The notes beneath the pieces are model-generated. The model did not search any database. It was not told the origin of the DNA and saw only the letters and a program-made list of their open reading frames with translations. From assembly GCF_900452415.1 (NCBI RefSeq), contig NZ_UGNX01000001.1:2232001-2296000 (forward strand): DNA of 64,000 nucleotides, in the 5' to 3' direction. Source of the stretch: Legionella cincinnatiensis (GTDB lineage Bacteria; Pseudomonadota; Gammaproteobacteria; Legionellales; Legionellaceae). The position numbers and the translations under genes are program-made. Shown here one piece after another: positions 16,656-25,955 of this stretch (position 1 is its first letter; each line of letters begins with the position of its first letter).

Positions 16656-18203
16656 ATGAGAAAAGGAGTTTTTGCTAATTTAAAATATGATTTTCAAGCT
16701 TCGATAGTTGTGTTTTTAGTCGCTCTACCTTTGTGTCTTGGTATTGCGCTGGCATCAGAAGCCCCTTTATTTTCTGGGATTATTTCTGGAATAGTTGGTG
16801 GTGCTGTTGTTGGATTTCTTAGCAGTTCAGCTCTGGGTGTTAGTGGTCCCGCTGCAGGTCTTGTAGCAATAGTTCTCGCTGCACAACAATCATTAGGCTC
16901 TTGGAACACATTTTTATTGGCTGGATTTATCGCAGGAATCTTTCAGATTATAGCTGGTTTTCTACGTGGTGGAATTATTGCTTATTATTTTCCATCCTCA
17001 GTAATCAAGGGCATGTTAAGCGGTATTGGCATTATCATTATTTTAAAACAAATTCCTCATTTAATTGGTTATGATGTTTCTCCTATTTTAACTGACTTAA
17101 CTGATGGTCGGCTCGAATTTTTTTATATTAAAAAAGCGGTTGAGAACATTAACTTTGGTGTGGTCATTATTAGCATGATTTCACTTTTAATCATGATATC
17201 ATGGCAATACTTAATTAATAAAGGGTACAAACTATTTGAGATGTTACAAGCTCCTTTAGTGGTCGTTTTGTGCGGACTTGTTCTGACTTTGCTTTATAAA
17301 AACGGAAGCCTTCCCTTTCACTTAGAGCCATCAGAGCTCGTACAAATTCCTGAATTTAAAAGTATTACTAATTTGGCTCAAGCAATAACTTTACCTAATT
17401 TCAATCAACTTGGTAACATGGAAGTATACCAAGTAGCAGCCATTATTGCTTTAGTCTCAAGCCTAGAAACTTTATTATGTGTTGAAGCCACTGATAAACT
17501 AGACCCTTATAAAAGAATTACACCCACAGACCGAGAATTAAAAGCTCAAGGAATAGGTAATATGCTTTCTAGTTTAATTGGTGGATTACCCATCACACAG
17601 GTAATCATACGTAGCTCTACAAATATTACCTTTGGTGCTAAAACTAAGCTATCCACTATTTTGCACGGAGTATTACTTTTGGTTTGCGTACTCACTATTC
17701 CCATGATATTAAATCAGATTCCACTAGCATCATTAGCTGCAATTTTAGTCATGATTGGATATAAGCTAGCTAGTCCATCTGTATTTAAGCAAATGTATCA
17801 AAGGGGATGGGAACAATTTCTTCCCTTTGTTGTTACTGTGGCAGGAATTGTAGTGAGTGATTTACTTTTTGGCATCAGCGTGGGCTTTGCTGTAGCTATT
17901 TTCATTATTTTACGCCACCATTATTTAAACGCCCATGACACTAGTATAGTTATGGAAAAAGGCATGGTTTATCACATGGAATTGGCTGAAGAAGTATCTT
18001 TTTTAAATAAAGGCAGCATAATCCACCAATTTCGGAAAATTCCCCCTAATTCTACTGTAATCATTGACAGCAGCCGCTCAAAATATATTGATAATGATGT
18101 GCAAGAGGTGATTAACAATTTCTCAGAGAGTGCTAAAACAAAAAAAATTACCATTAAAATACGAGGAGTCTCATTTCAAAATAATAATAACTCTGGTCAC
18201 TAG
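16656..18203 (+). CDS. SulP/SLC26 family anion transporter
   Basis: 515 residues. Ten or more membrane segments begin at residue ~12 with the SulP N-terminal pattern YDFQASIVVFLVALPLCLGIALASEAPLFSGIISGIVGG. The conserved core (ALGVSGPAAGL, SSLETLLCVEATDKLDP, GGLPITQVIIRSSTN) is complete. A short STAS domain (residues ~445-510, VIIDSSRSKYIDNDVQEVI) closes the protein. Such proteins move bicarbonate, sulfate or dicarboxylates across the inner membrane, usually with Na+ or H+. This subgroup is often bicarbonate-linked, but there is no carbonic anhydrase gene beside it here. Confidence 0.9.
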   Translation: MRKGVFANLKYDFQASIVVFLVALPLCLGIALASEAPLFSGIISGIVGGAVVGFLSSSALGVSGPAAGLVAIVLAAQQSLGSWNTFLLAGFIAGIFQIIAGFLRGGIIAYYFPSSVIKGMLSGIGIIIILKQIPHLIGYDVSPILTDLTDGRLEFFYIKKAVENINFGVVIISMISLLIMISWQYLINKGYKLFEMLQAPLVVVLCGLVLTLLYKNGSLPFHLEPSELVQIPEFKSITNLAQAITLPNFNQLGNMEVYQVAAIIALVSSLETLLCVEATDKLDPYKRITPTDRELKAQGIGNMLSSLIGGLPITQVIIRSSTNITFGAKTKLSTILHGVLLLVCVLTIPMILNQIPLASLAAILVMIGYKLASPSVFKQMYQRGWEQFLPFVVTVAGIVVSDLLFGISVGFAVAIFIILRHHYLNAHDTSIVMEKGMVYHMELAEEVSFLNKGSIIHQFRKIPPNSTVIIDSSRSKYIDNDVQEVINNFSESAKTKKITIKIRGVSFQNNNNSGH

Positions 18204-18239
18204 TCAGATCTTATTAAAATAAGAACTTCCTTTCTAAAT

Positions 18240-19118
18240 TTATTCATTATTGCGTTTAAATTTCGAGATCATTTTTTGAAAAGAAAATATTATAATAACT
18301 ACAATTGCCCCTGATAGAATACCAATAATAAAGTCTATACCTAATGACATAAGAAGAGTGAGATTTTGTGTTTTATAATGGAGGCTAGGTATGCCATGGG
18401 AAATGATACTCCCGCCCACTAGAAACATGACAATAGTTCCTAACAAAGATAAAGTTTTCATCAAGATTGGAGCAGCTCCAGTTAAAAGAATTCCAATTTT
18501 TTTAACTGGATTTCTTTTTTTCACTAAAATGAGGCCAAAATCATCCAACTTGACAATAAATGCGACTAATCCGTAAACCCCAATAGTCATTATCAAGGAG
18601 ATGAAAATTAAAACGATAACCTGGTTAATTAATGAAGCAGTAGCCACTGTACCTAAGGTGATTACTATAATTTCAGCTGATAAAACAAAATCGGTACGGA
18701 TAGCACCTTTTATTTTTTCCTTTTCGAAAAGATGCTTATCCATGTTTTCTAACTTTAGCGTATCATCCACAGCGCCTTTATTCTTATGAAGGTTGCTTAT
18801 AATTTTTTCAAAGCCTTCATAACATAGGTATAACCCCCCAATCATTAATAAAATATTAACAAGTATTGGTATAAAAAAACTTATTAAAAGAGCTAAAGGA
18901 ATTAATATAAGCTTATTAATAAGAGAGCCTTTTGCGACAGCCCATATCACCGGTATTTCTCTATCGGCATGAATTCCTATAACTTGCTCTGCATTAAGTG
19001 CCAAATCATCACTCAATACCCCTGCGGTTTTTTTGGTAGCGACTTTGGTCATTATAGAAATATCATCAAGTGCAGAGGCTATATCATCTATAAGTGCAAA
19101 TAAGCTTGTGCCTGGCAT
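18240..19118 (-). CDS. DUF808 (YedI-like) membrane protein
   Basis: 292 residues with the DUF808 hallmark N-terminus LFALIDDIASALDDISIMTKVATKKTAGVLSDDLALNAEQV and GLYLCYEGFEKI. About six membrane helices follow, in a protein of the usual family length (~300). The function of this family is not established. It converges on the SulP gene with only 36 bp between the stops, where AAGAACTTCC sequences form no strong hairpin. AAGGATTAG precedes the ATG. The 19119-19432 stretch upstream has no gene. Confidence 0.85.
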   Translation of the reverse strand: MPGTSLFALIDDIASALDDISIMTKVATKKTAGVLSDDLALNAEQVIGIHADREIPVIWAVAKGSLINKLILIPLALLISFFIPILVNILLMIGGLYLCYEGFEKIISNLHKNKGAVDDTLKLENMDKHLFEKEKIKGAIRTDFVLSAEIIVITLGTVATASLINQVIVLIFISLIMTIGVYGLVAFIVKLDDFGLILVKKRNPVKKIGILLTGAAPILMKTLSLLGTIVMFLVGGSIISHGIPSLHYKTQNLTLLMSLGIDFIIGILSGAIVVIIIFSFQKMISKFKRNNE

Positions 19119-19432
19119 TCTGACTAATCCTTAATTTTATTAAAAAAATTCAACCTAATCTTCCTGAGGCTATTATAAATATCGCTTTCTGTACAACATC
19201 ATTTTTTGATGGGAATATTTTTCCCGTTCATCATGAAGTTAAATTGTTCAAGGAACGCATTAAAGTTTTTCATTTGGTTTAAATTTGACGCTCACCCACC
19301 TAGTTTCGGCATTTATAGTGTCTAATGATTTATAAATGCCGATCAAATAAAGCCTATTGGTAGCTATAAATAGGCCAAATGCTACTATATAATTTTGACA
19401 CATTTATGTATCGCAAGAATAAAAATTTTTGA

Positions 19433-19636
19433 ATTTTTATTCTAATAAGTCCGAAATATGCATATATAGAGGAATCGACCATTGAATCAGAAATGTTTGG
19501 GGAGTATTTTTATCACAGTGGTCAGCCGTCTCAACAAAATAGTCAACTGATGCTAAGTACAGGATTTACTATCCTTTCTGATAAAATAGATCAACCTGGA
19601 AATCAGGTGATTTTAGCGAAAAAGGAAACAGATTAA
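19433..19636 (+). pseudogene. C-terminal remnant, possibly of a methyltransferase
   Basis: An open frame without a proper start ends at TAA 19634-19636, directly against the ATG of the GNAT gene. It translates to a coding-like tail (...YFYHSGQPSQQNSQLMLS, then GFTILSDKIDQPGNQVILAKKE). The last part resembles the closing strands of class I SAM-dependent methyltransferases, but the SAM-binding half is missing. It probably was the first gene of the operon. Identity is tentative. Confidence 0.45.
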
Positions 19637-20302
19637 ATGCGTTCTCCACCTCAAGAAACAATTCAAAAGTTAATTAATGAGCGCTATTCAGAAGCAGGTG
19701 CTGTTTTTTGGTCTGGTTCCTGTTTTAATCAAGCGTTTCAATTTACTGATCCTAGAGGATTACAAAAGATTACTGAAAAAATACTTAAACCCTATGGCGG
19801 TTTTTTGTGGGAAGGCTATTACTCTGACGCACCACAGGATGCAAAAATACCAGAGTCCATAACCTTAGCCAAAAACAATGATTATGAGATTTATTTCGAA
19901 GAACGGACAAACCCTGAAATCACAGCTATTTTATCTGCTGGGTTAAAATCCTACAACGAAGAAATGATTGGTGCTTACAATCATGCTCCCTTTACCCTCT
20001 ATATAAAATCTATCGACAAAGGCATTGTTTTAGCAGGTTGCTATGGGGATATCACTCGAGACAATTGCTATGTGGATTGCATTTGGGTTCATCCTAATTC
20101 TAGAAAAAAAGGATTAGGGCACAACCTTATGGAAAAGCTTGAGGTCTTTGCAAGACAAAAAAATTGTCAAGTGATTACGATTGAGACGGCCGAATTTCAG
20201 GCAAAATCCTTTTACGAACAGCTTGGGTATGTCGTTATATCCATGACAGGGCATAACTGCTTTTTGGGTTCCAACGTTTATCTGATGAGAAAATCACTGT
20301 GA
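19637..20302 (+). CDS. GNAT-family N-acetyltransferase
   Basis: 221 residues. The GNAT acetyl-CoA motif is VDCIWVHPNSRKKGLGHNLMEKLE (residues ~146-170), followed by the motif B region TIETAEFQAKSFYEQLGY. The N-terminal ~75 residues are an extra domain not typical of the fold. The stop overlaps the GTG start of the next gene (GTGA), so the products are made together. Cytosolic acetyl transfer to an amine is expected; the neighbours (another GNAT and an APH-like kinase) suggest modification of antibiotic-like or metabolic amines. Confidence 0.85.
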   Translation: MRSPPQETIQKLINERYSEAGAVFWSGSCFNQAFQFTDPRGLQKITEKILKPYGGFLWEGYYSDAPQDAKIPESITLAKNNDYEIYFEERTNPEITAILSAGLKSYNEEMIGAYNHAPFTLYIKSIDKGIVLAGCYGDITRDNCYVDCIWVHPNSRKKGLGHNLMEKLEVFARQKNCQVITIETAEFQAKSFYEQLGYVVISMTGHNCFLGSNVYLMRKSL

Positions 20303-21333
20303 ACATCAAAGAATTACACGCTGCTTTAAAAGTTGAGGCAGCAACATTGGATGATTACCCTACTCTCCAAAATATGGCACGATTTTATGTATATGAACTT
20401 TCGCGGGACTGCGGTTTTATTTCAGAAGATTGGGCTTTGCCTGCCGATGGTCTTTATGAAAGCTTTGATTTTAAAAATTACTTTGAAGAGTCGACAAGAA
20501 AAGCTTTTCTTATCAAAGTAGGTAATGAATTGGCAGGTTTTGCTCTATTAAACCAAGAAGGACTTTACCCTGATACTGCCTGGAATATGGGAGAATTTTT
20601 CATTACTGCCAAATTTCAAGGCAAAGGTTTGGGGTATTTGGCTGCTTCTGAACTATGGAAAATGCATCCAGGATTATGGGAAGTTTCAGTGATTCCAGAA
20701 AACAAGCGAGGGCTTAGCTTTTGGCGCAAGACTATTTTAAGAATTACAATGAGCAATTACCAGGAAGAAATTAAAACAATCAATTATGATCCGTATCAAC
20801 CACAACGAGTAATTTTTCGTTTTAAGAGTAACGCACATGAATGTAGGGAACCCTTAGAAAGCAAGAAGGAATATCAAATCCTCTTTGTTAATGAACTTGA
20901 TGAAGCAACCGAACAAAGAATGACAAAAGGATTTGTTGCCTATGAGGCTCAGCATGGTATCGATGTCAATTATCGACGTTTTTCAGTGACCATCTCTTCT
21001 GCCCAAGGGGACATTGTTGGTGTGATTAATGCCTTTACTGCGTTTGCAGAAATTTATGTTGATGACATTTGGGTAGACAGTGCTTATCGTGGTAAAGGGT
21101 ATGGCAAGCAGTTATTGCTTGCTCTTGAGCATCACTTCAAAGGTCAGGGATTTAATAATATCAATTTAGTGACCAGTGCTTTTCAGGCGCCAGAATTTTA
21201 TAAGAAATGCGGCTTCATAGCAGAATTTACGCGAATTAATAAAAAAAATCCCAAGTTAAGCAAAACCTTTTTCGTCAAATTTTTTAACGAAGAATCAGAA
21301 ACACAAGGCATTCTTAAGGCAAGTTCATCGTGA
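20299..21333 (+). CDS. Tandem GNAT acetyltransferase (two domains)
   Basis: 344 residues starting at GTG 20299 within the previous stop. The N-terminal GNAT domain (residues ~10-165) has MGEFFITAKFQGKGLGYLAASELW. The C-terminal one (~190-330) has VDDIWVDSAYRGKGYGKQLLLALEHH and TSAFQAPEFYKKCGF, close to the motif set of the upstream single-domain GNAT. This suggests that the second domain arose by duplication. Its stop overlaps the next GTG in the same way. Substrate unknown. Confidence 0.85.
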   Translation: MNIKELHAALKVEAATLDDYPTLQNMARFYVYELSRDCGFISEDWALPADGLYESFDFKNYFEESTRKAFLIKVGNELAGFALLNQEGLYPDTAWNMGEFFITAKFQGKGLGYLAASELWKMHPGLWEVSVIPENKRGLSFWRKTILRITMSNYQEEIKTINYDPYQPQRVIFRFKSNAHECREPLESKKEYQILFVNELDEATEQRMTKGFVAYEAQHGIDVNYRRFSVTISSAQGDIVGVINAFTAFAEIYVDDIWVDSAYRGKGYGKQLLLALEHHFKGQGFNNINLVTSAFQAPEFYKKCGFIAEFTRINKKNPKLSKTFFVKFFNEESETQGILKASSS

Positions 21334-22331
21334 ATAAAAATCAACTGCAAACAATCTGTAAAAAATTAAAGATTCACCAATCTGATGACTTGCCACAAAG
21401 AATTTATGGTGGTCTTTTACATAAAATGTGGTATTTGAAAAGCAATGGCTCGCAATTTGCTGTAAAACAGCTCAATAGCCAGATTCAATTGACTGCAGAA
21501 GTTAAATCTCAATATGAATTGACAGAAGAGATAGCCTTTCAATTTTCTCAGCGTGCTATACCTGCAGTTCATGCTCTCAAAATAGAAAATAATTACTTAA
21601 TCCTTTCAGAAAATAAGGCTTTTCTTATTTACCCTTGGATAACAGCAAAAGCGTTGGATAAAGACGCCATATCTGAGGTGCCTGCGCTTAAAATAGCTAC
21701 TCTCTTAGCTAAAATTCATCGCATTAATCTTGATGTCCCTGAACTGATCTCTCAAGAATTTGATATTCATCCCAATGAAAAAATTAGGTTGTTAATAGAC
21801 CAATCAGTGAGCCAAAATTTAGTGTTTAAGAAACAACTAGAAAATAATCAATGGATAATCATCGAACTTAACAACCTCTATCAAAACGCAATACCTATTT
21901 TACAAAGTAGTAGTGTGGTAAGCCATGGCGATCTGGATCAGAAAAATGTGTTATGGGATAAAAATGATGCTCCTTTTCTCATCGATTGGGAGTCTGCTCG
22001 AAAACTTAACCCCACCTATGAAATGATCAATTGTGCTCTGGATTGGAGTGGCATTACTACCCCACTGTTTAATAAATCCTTATTTATGAAGATGCTAAAA
22101 ACATATGCCTCTTCCGGAATAGGAATAAATAAGGATCATTTTGAAGCTGCGTTCTATGGTATTCTTGGCAATTGGATCAATTGGCTAGTATACAATATAG
22201 AACGTTCATTTAGCTCGGATAAAGAGCAACATGCTATTGGTGTTGAACAGGTTATTCAGGTTTTGCCCACTATTCTTCAAGTCAAAGCGAGTATTGCAGA
22301 ATTAACTCAATTAATGTCCCAAGAATTGTAA
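21330..22331 (+). CDS. Aminoglycoside phosphotransferase-family kinase
   Basis: 333 residues of APH/choline-kinase fold, starting at GTG 21330 in the GTGA overlap. The catalytic loop is VVSHGDLDQKNVLW (H-G-D-x-x-x-x-N), followed by FLIDWESA, the metal-binding aspartate. The N-lobe lysine is probably in SQFAVKQLN. Family members phosphorylate aminoglycosides, macrolides, choline, homoserine or fructosamines in the cytosol. As the last gene of an acetyltransferase operon it may complete a small-molecule modification route; resistance is only one possibility. Confidence 0.85.
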   Translation: MNKNQLQTICKKLKIHQSDDLPQRIYGGLLHKMWYLKSNGSQFAVKQLNSQIQLTAEVKSQYELTEEIAFQFSQRAIPAVHALKIENNYLILSENKAFLIYPWITAKALDKDAISEVPALKIATLLAKIHRINLDVPELISQEFDIHPNEKIRLLIDQSVSQNLVFKKQLENNQWIIIELNNLYQNAIPILQSSSVVSHGDLDQKNVLWDKNDAPFLIDWESARKLNPTYEMINCALDWSGITTPLFNKSLFMKMLKTYASSGIGINKDHFEAAFYGILGNWINWLVYNIERSFSSDKEQHAIGVEQVIQVLPTILQVKASIAELTQLMSQEL

Positions 22332-22393
22332 CATAATGAAAACTGACTATTCATAGAGGTATGAACGTCTACTCAAATCGCCTAAGTAAGATT

Positions 22394-24208
22394 TTAGTTT
22401 TTGAAATTTGTCCTTAACTTCAGCATCTTTGCAGTATCCACTCCCTGTTTCATCTCAACCAGTGCATTTATAACCGCTCCTAACTTGAATTTTGCATCAT
22501 CAAAACGTTTAGGGATAAACTCATCTTCATCGCCATCAATCACTTCTCCAGTTCCAAGGCCTCTTTCAAGAGCGCTGGTAACTGTACTAAGCTCTGATTC
22601 AAACTCCAACAATAATTCATTATGGTCCTTTACAGATTGCAAGACTCCATGCAGCTTTTCCACTACATTTTCTGGAATATAAAGGGTACCTTCACAGCAT
22701 TTTCTATATTCACGCTTTTCAATGGGTAATGACAGTAGTTCATCAGCCTTATGTTGACTCATTTGAAATATTTGTTTAATGGATTGTTTTAGTTCTAATG
22801 GAGTTGGTGGCGAATTGCCATATTTCAAAGAGGCTAGAAGTTTATCACTAGCAGTCACCCTTCCATCTTTACTATGTTCTTGCGCTGTCTCGATAGGGGT
22901 CTGTCCTTTCTTATTTTGCACTTCAAGACTAGCACCACACGCTAATAATTTTTTAATGAGATGCAAAGGCTCTTTTCTATAATTATAAAAATTCTGCGCT
23001 GCATAGTGCAAGGCCGTCATGCCTTTTTTATCAGTATTATTAATATCAGCACCATGTTTTAATAATAAATCAATAATACTATCATTACTTGGGCCACCAA
23101 CAAGGACTTTTCCACAACTTACCATTGCTCGCTGTAACAAGGCCTTATTAGCTAGAATTGCCTCTAGCAAGTCTTCATGGCCTTTAAATACAGATGGTTC
23201 TTTTAAACCTAAGAGAAGTTCTAGTACGTCTCTATCTGTCAGTTGTTCTATAGGATCTGCTCGCTCTAAGATACCACGGACACGTGTTAAATAATTTTCT
23301 TGTTCTTTACCTAAAATTTGCTTTTCCTGCTCAACAAACTTTGCAATATTCTCTTCTTCACGTTCCAATTCTGGAAAATCATCAATTTTTTTTAAATCTT
23401 GAATAGTTAGAATATCGCGACTTAAAGCTATTTTCGCTATCAGCTCCTCACTGCCATCTTTACCTAGCATTGCACGTGCATATTCTATGGTGTTAACTTT
23501 TAATTCTTTAGCCGTTTTGGTTGAGGCAAATAAAGATTTTCGAACAGCGACTTGATCTTGGCCATGATAAAAAATAACACTGTTTCCAGCCTTCCAAATA
23601 TTTCCTGCCATCGATGTGATAGGAGCTTCCGGCGTCAGTGATCGGAAGCCCGTCTGCGCATCTTGAATATCCCATGGCCCAGTCCCACCAAACGTAATTT
23701 CCGGATGATTTACTGATACTCTTTCTAAAAATGTTTTTTCCTGCTGGTTCGCTGCAGCATCAAGCTGACTGTCTGTATTGCAGCCTTCTAAAGTCACAAA
23801 AACTTCGCCATGATGTTCGGGCAATGCTTGTTTAAAGCCAGATAATAATTTATCAAAATTCTTATCATATAAATGCTCACTTGGCCCATGGCAATTACCC
23901 AAACCATAATAGCCACCATTACCATGCCCCATAATAAATAATTTCGGGTTTTCTTCGAATATAGTATCTAGTCTTTTTGGTAAATTTTGTTTGAGTTCAT
24001 CCCAACTACTATAGATTTTTGGGGATTTATCACACTGATCGAAAAAATAATACCTCAGCTCGGAGCCCTCTAAATAGACACCAATTGGGAGAAAGTGTTT
24101 AAAACGTTGTTTTAGGCGAGGGTTTACCACCACACCTCTTTGCTCTTCAGGCACTGGATGCTCTGGATCTGGTTTATATATTAAGATTTCTATTGCAGCA
24201 TCTTTCAT
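22394..24208 (-). CDS. Caspase-fold (clan CD) peptidase-like protein with ankyrin repeats; effector-like
   Basis: 604 residues. The N-terminal ~220 residues have the clan CD arrangement: a strand ending FIMGHGNGG (His95) and about 45 residues later VTLEGCNTDSQ (Cys143), the His/Cys dyad layout of caspase, clostripain and RTX C80 peptidases. Residues ~335-440 contain ankyrin repeats (SIIDLLLKHGADINNTDKKGMTALHYAAQN; LIKKLLACGASLEVQNKKGQTPIETAQE). The C-terminal ~150 residues are helical and charged. There is no signal peptide. Protease activity, specificity and secretion are inferences; the combination strongly suggests a Dot/Icm-type effector. Confidence 0.7.
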   Translation of the reverse strand: MKDAAIEILIYKPDPEHPVPEEQRGVVVNPRLKQRFKHFLPIGVYLEGSELRYYFFDQCDKSPKIYSSWDELKQNLPKRLDTIFEENPKLFIMGHGNGGYYGLGNCHGPSEHLYDKNFDKLLSGFKQALPEHHGEVFVTLEGCNTDSQLDAAANQQEKTFLERVSVNHPEITFGGTGPWDIQDAQTGFRSLTPEAPITSMAGNIWKAGNSVIFYHGQDQVAVRKSLFASTKTAKELKVNTIEYARAMLGKDGSEELIAKIALSRDILTIQDLKKIDDFPELEREEENIAKFVEQEKQILGKEQENYLTRVRGILERADPIEQLTDRDVLELLLGLKEPSVFKGHEDLLEAILANKALLQRAMVSCGKVLVGGPSNDSIIDLLLKHGADINNTDKKGMTALHYAAQNFYNYRKEPLHLIKKLLACGASLEVQNKKGQTPIETAQEHSKDGRVTASDKLLASLKYGNSPPTPLELKQSIKQIFQMSQHKADELLSLPIEKREYRKCCEGTLYIPENVVEKLHGVLQSVKDHNELLLEFESELSTVTSALERGLGTGEVIDGDEDEFIPKRFDDAKFKLGAVINALVEMKQGVDTAKMLKLRTNFKN

Positions 24209-24468
24209 GGCTCAACTCGACAATATTAATTCATGCTAATAGATTGATCTTATCAAAAATGCTTAGATCAAATGTATATATATTGTACAAATATTTCTGC
24301 TTTTAAAATGCTCTTTTTGTCGCGGGATATGATGATAGATTTGCGACAGATTTCGTGACGCGCTCCTAAGTTTACAAAAAATCCTAAGGCCGAGGTGAAA
24401 GAATTTTTTAACCAATTTGGTCTGAAATGATGTTTCAGTTCAGTGTTACAAATACACGGCGCATCTGT
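24209..24468. other. Intergenic region upstream of shared promoter
   Basis: No gene that I trust. The segment TCTGAAATGATGTTTCAG at 24421-24438, upstream of the promoter block, recurs in similar form (TCTGAAATGCTGTGTCAG) at about 38345 upstream of the beta-lactamase-like gene, so the shared control region is longer than the promoter core. Confidence 0.4.
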
Positions 24469-24508
24469 ACAATTTATATACAATTAATCGTTCGTAACTC
24501 GATATAAT
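24469..24508 (+). promoter_or_regulatory. Shared 40-bp promoter block, copy A
   Basis: Contains TTATATACAATT, a variable spacer, AACTCGATATAAT ending in a perfect TATAAT -10 hexamer at 24503-24508, 34 bp before the start of the ATP-grasp gene. The same block with the same spacing occurs at 25880-25919 and 38411-38450. Confidence 0.7.
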
Positions 24509-24541
24509 GATAGCTAAAGGATAAACCTATGGAGATAAATC

Positions 24542-25867
24542 ATGAACGCTTATGTTAAAAATTTTGATGAATATAAAGAAATCAAATCTTCACACTACAT
24601 TTGCAAATCCTTGAAACCTGCTTCAATAGCATATACGGATGAAAAGCCTTGTGAGCATTGCTATCCCGAAAAACGCTCTCATTTTCGAATGAAATTTTTT
24701 AATTTATTTGATTACTTTATACTCAATCCATTTATCTATATTTTGTCTAAACTCTTTCTCTTAACAGAGCATGATTTTTTACGGTTCAATAACCTATTAA
24801 ATCAGTTGGTCATCAATATTTTCCAAAAAATAAAACTATATACGAAGACTCAGGCCATTGATAGGAAACAATTTAATAACAGTCTCCTTGCATTTTGGGA
24901 TGAAGCACAAAGAAAGGGTCTAGAGCTGTATAATTTTAAGGAATCTAACTTGCATACTTTGTATTTTAAGTTGGTCTACAATAGAAAAAAATATTATTTC
25001 ATGCAGACCCCAATCTCTCTTATTTCTCAAAAAAATACACGCTTTGATGAAGATACCAAATATGATAATAAATGGACCCTCAAGAAAAAATTATTAAATA
25101 GTCAAATTCCATGTCCTTTAGGGAGGGTTTTTATTTCCAGCAAAAACGCCTACAACTATGGCATTTCATTAGGATTTCCTCTTGCGGTTAAGCCATTATC
25201 TGAATCTCTAAGTATTCATACTTCATGTAATATTCAAACACCAAATGAATTAAAAGAAGCAATAAAAATAGTAAAGCAAGTTGATTTTCGCGTACTGGTT
25301 GAAAAACACATTCCTGGTGATGTTTACCGATCATTAATTTTGAATGATTCGTTAATCGCTTGTGTAAGGCGACAACCTGAGAGCATTATTGGCGATGATG
25401 TCACCACACTTCAAGAGTTAATTGATAAAAAATGCAAAAGTACGTGGAAAAAAGTTAATGGTAAATATTCATACAAAGTTACTCCAAATAGTAACTTGAC
25501 AAAAACTTTGGCAGCGCAGGGAGTTGATCTTAATACAGTAATAAACAAGGGACAACAAATCTTTATTGCAAAAAAAGTTACCATGAGTAGTGGTGCAAAA
25601 ATCAGTAATGTTACCGACCTAATACATCCCGAGAACAAACTGTTATTGGAAAAAGTACACAAAATACTCAATGTACCGCTTACAGGCCTTGATTTTATTT
25701 GTCAGGACATTTCTCTTCCATGGCATAAGCAACAATTTGGAATTATTGAAAATAATAGCTTCCCTTACATTGATTTACATCTCAATCCATCTGATGGGGA
25801 AGGAATTAATGTAGCAGGTAAAATTTGGGACTATGTACTCGATGTTTTAAGTAAAAAAAACGAGTAA
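24542..25867 (+). CDS. ATP-grasp ligase, cyanophycin-synthetase-like
   Basis: 441 residues; GGAG ribosome site before ATG 24542. The N-terminal ~130 residues are specific to this protein and include CEHCYPEKR and a hydrophobic stretch (FDYFILNPFIYILSKLFLL). Residues ~175-430 are an ATP-grasp domain resembling the ligase part of cyanophycin synthetase and GshF: PLAVKPLSESLS (ATP lysine), RVLVEKHIPGDVYRSLI, GAKISNVTDLIHPEN, LTGLDFICQDI and IIENNSFPYIDLHLNP (metal-binding Glu and Asn, normally ExNxxPG). Such enzymes join an amino acid or peptide carboxylate to an amine using ATP. Substrate unknown. It is expressed from the block-A promoter shared with two effector-like genes. Confidence 0.75.
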   Translation: MNAYVKNFDEYKEIKSSHYICKSLKPASIAYTDEKPCEHCYPEKRSHFRMKFFNLFDYFILNPFIYILSKLFLLTEHDFLRFNNLLNQLVINIFQKIKLYTKTQAIDRKQFNNSLLAFWDEAQRKGLELYNFKESNLHTLYFKLVYNRKKYYFMQTPISLISQKNTRFDEDTKYDNKWTLKKKLLNSQIPCPLGRVFISSKNAYNYGISLGFPLAVKPLSESLSIHTSCNIQTPNELKEAIKIVKQVDFRVLVEKHIPGDVYRSLILNDSLIACVRRQPESIIGDDVTTLQELIDKKCKSTWKKVNGKYSYKVTPNSNLTKTLAAQGVDLNTVINKGQQIFIAKKVTMSSGAKISNVTDLIHPENKLLLEKVHKILNVPLTGLDFICQDISLPWHKQQFGIIENNSFPYIDLHLNPSDGEGINVAGKIWDYVLDVLSKKNE

Positions 25868-25879
25868 CCCGGGAAATGT

Positions 25880-25919
25880 ACATTTTATATACAATTGATT
25901 TTTTTTAACTCGGTATAAT
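25880..25919 (+). promoter_or_regulatory. Shared 40-bp promoter block, copy B
   Basis: TTTATATACAATTGATT, then T-tract, AACTCGGTATAAT with the -10 hexamer at 25914-25919. It starts 13 bp after the ATP-grasp stop and reads into the gene at 25956. Differs from copy C by a single G/A in the core. Confidence 0.7.
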
Positions 25920-25955
25920 AACAGATAAGTAAATCTCTATTAGGATGAAATCATT

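Noticed and set aside
15670-19310. Similar phrases TTTGACGCCCACC (about 15678) and TTTGACGCTCACC (about 19282) as a possible repeat
   Set aside because: The match is too short and does not extend on either side.
24268-24483. 71-codon minus-strand frame
   Set aside because: It overlaps the shared promoter block, has no ribosome site, and a similar sequence before the 38518 gene does not keep the frame.
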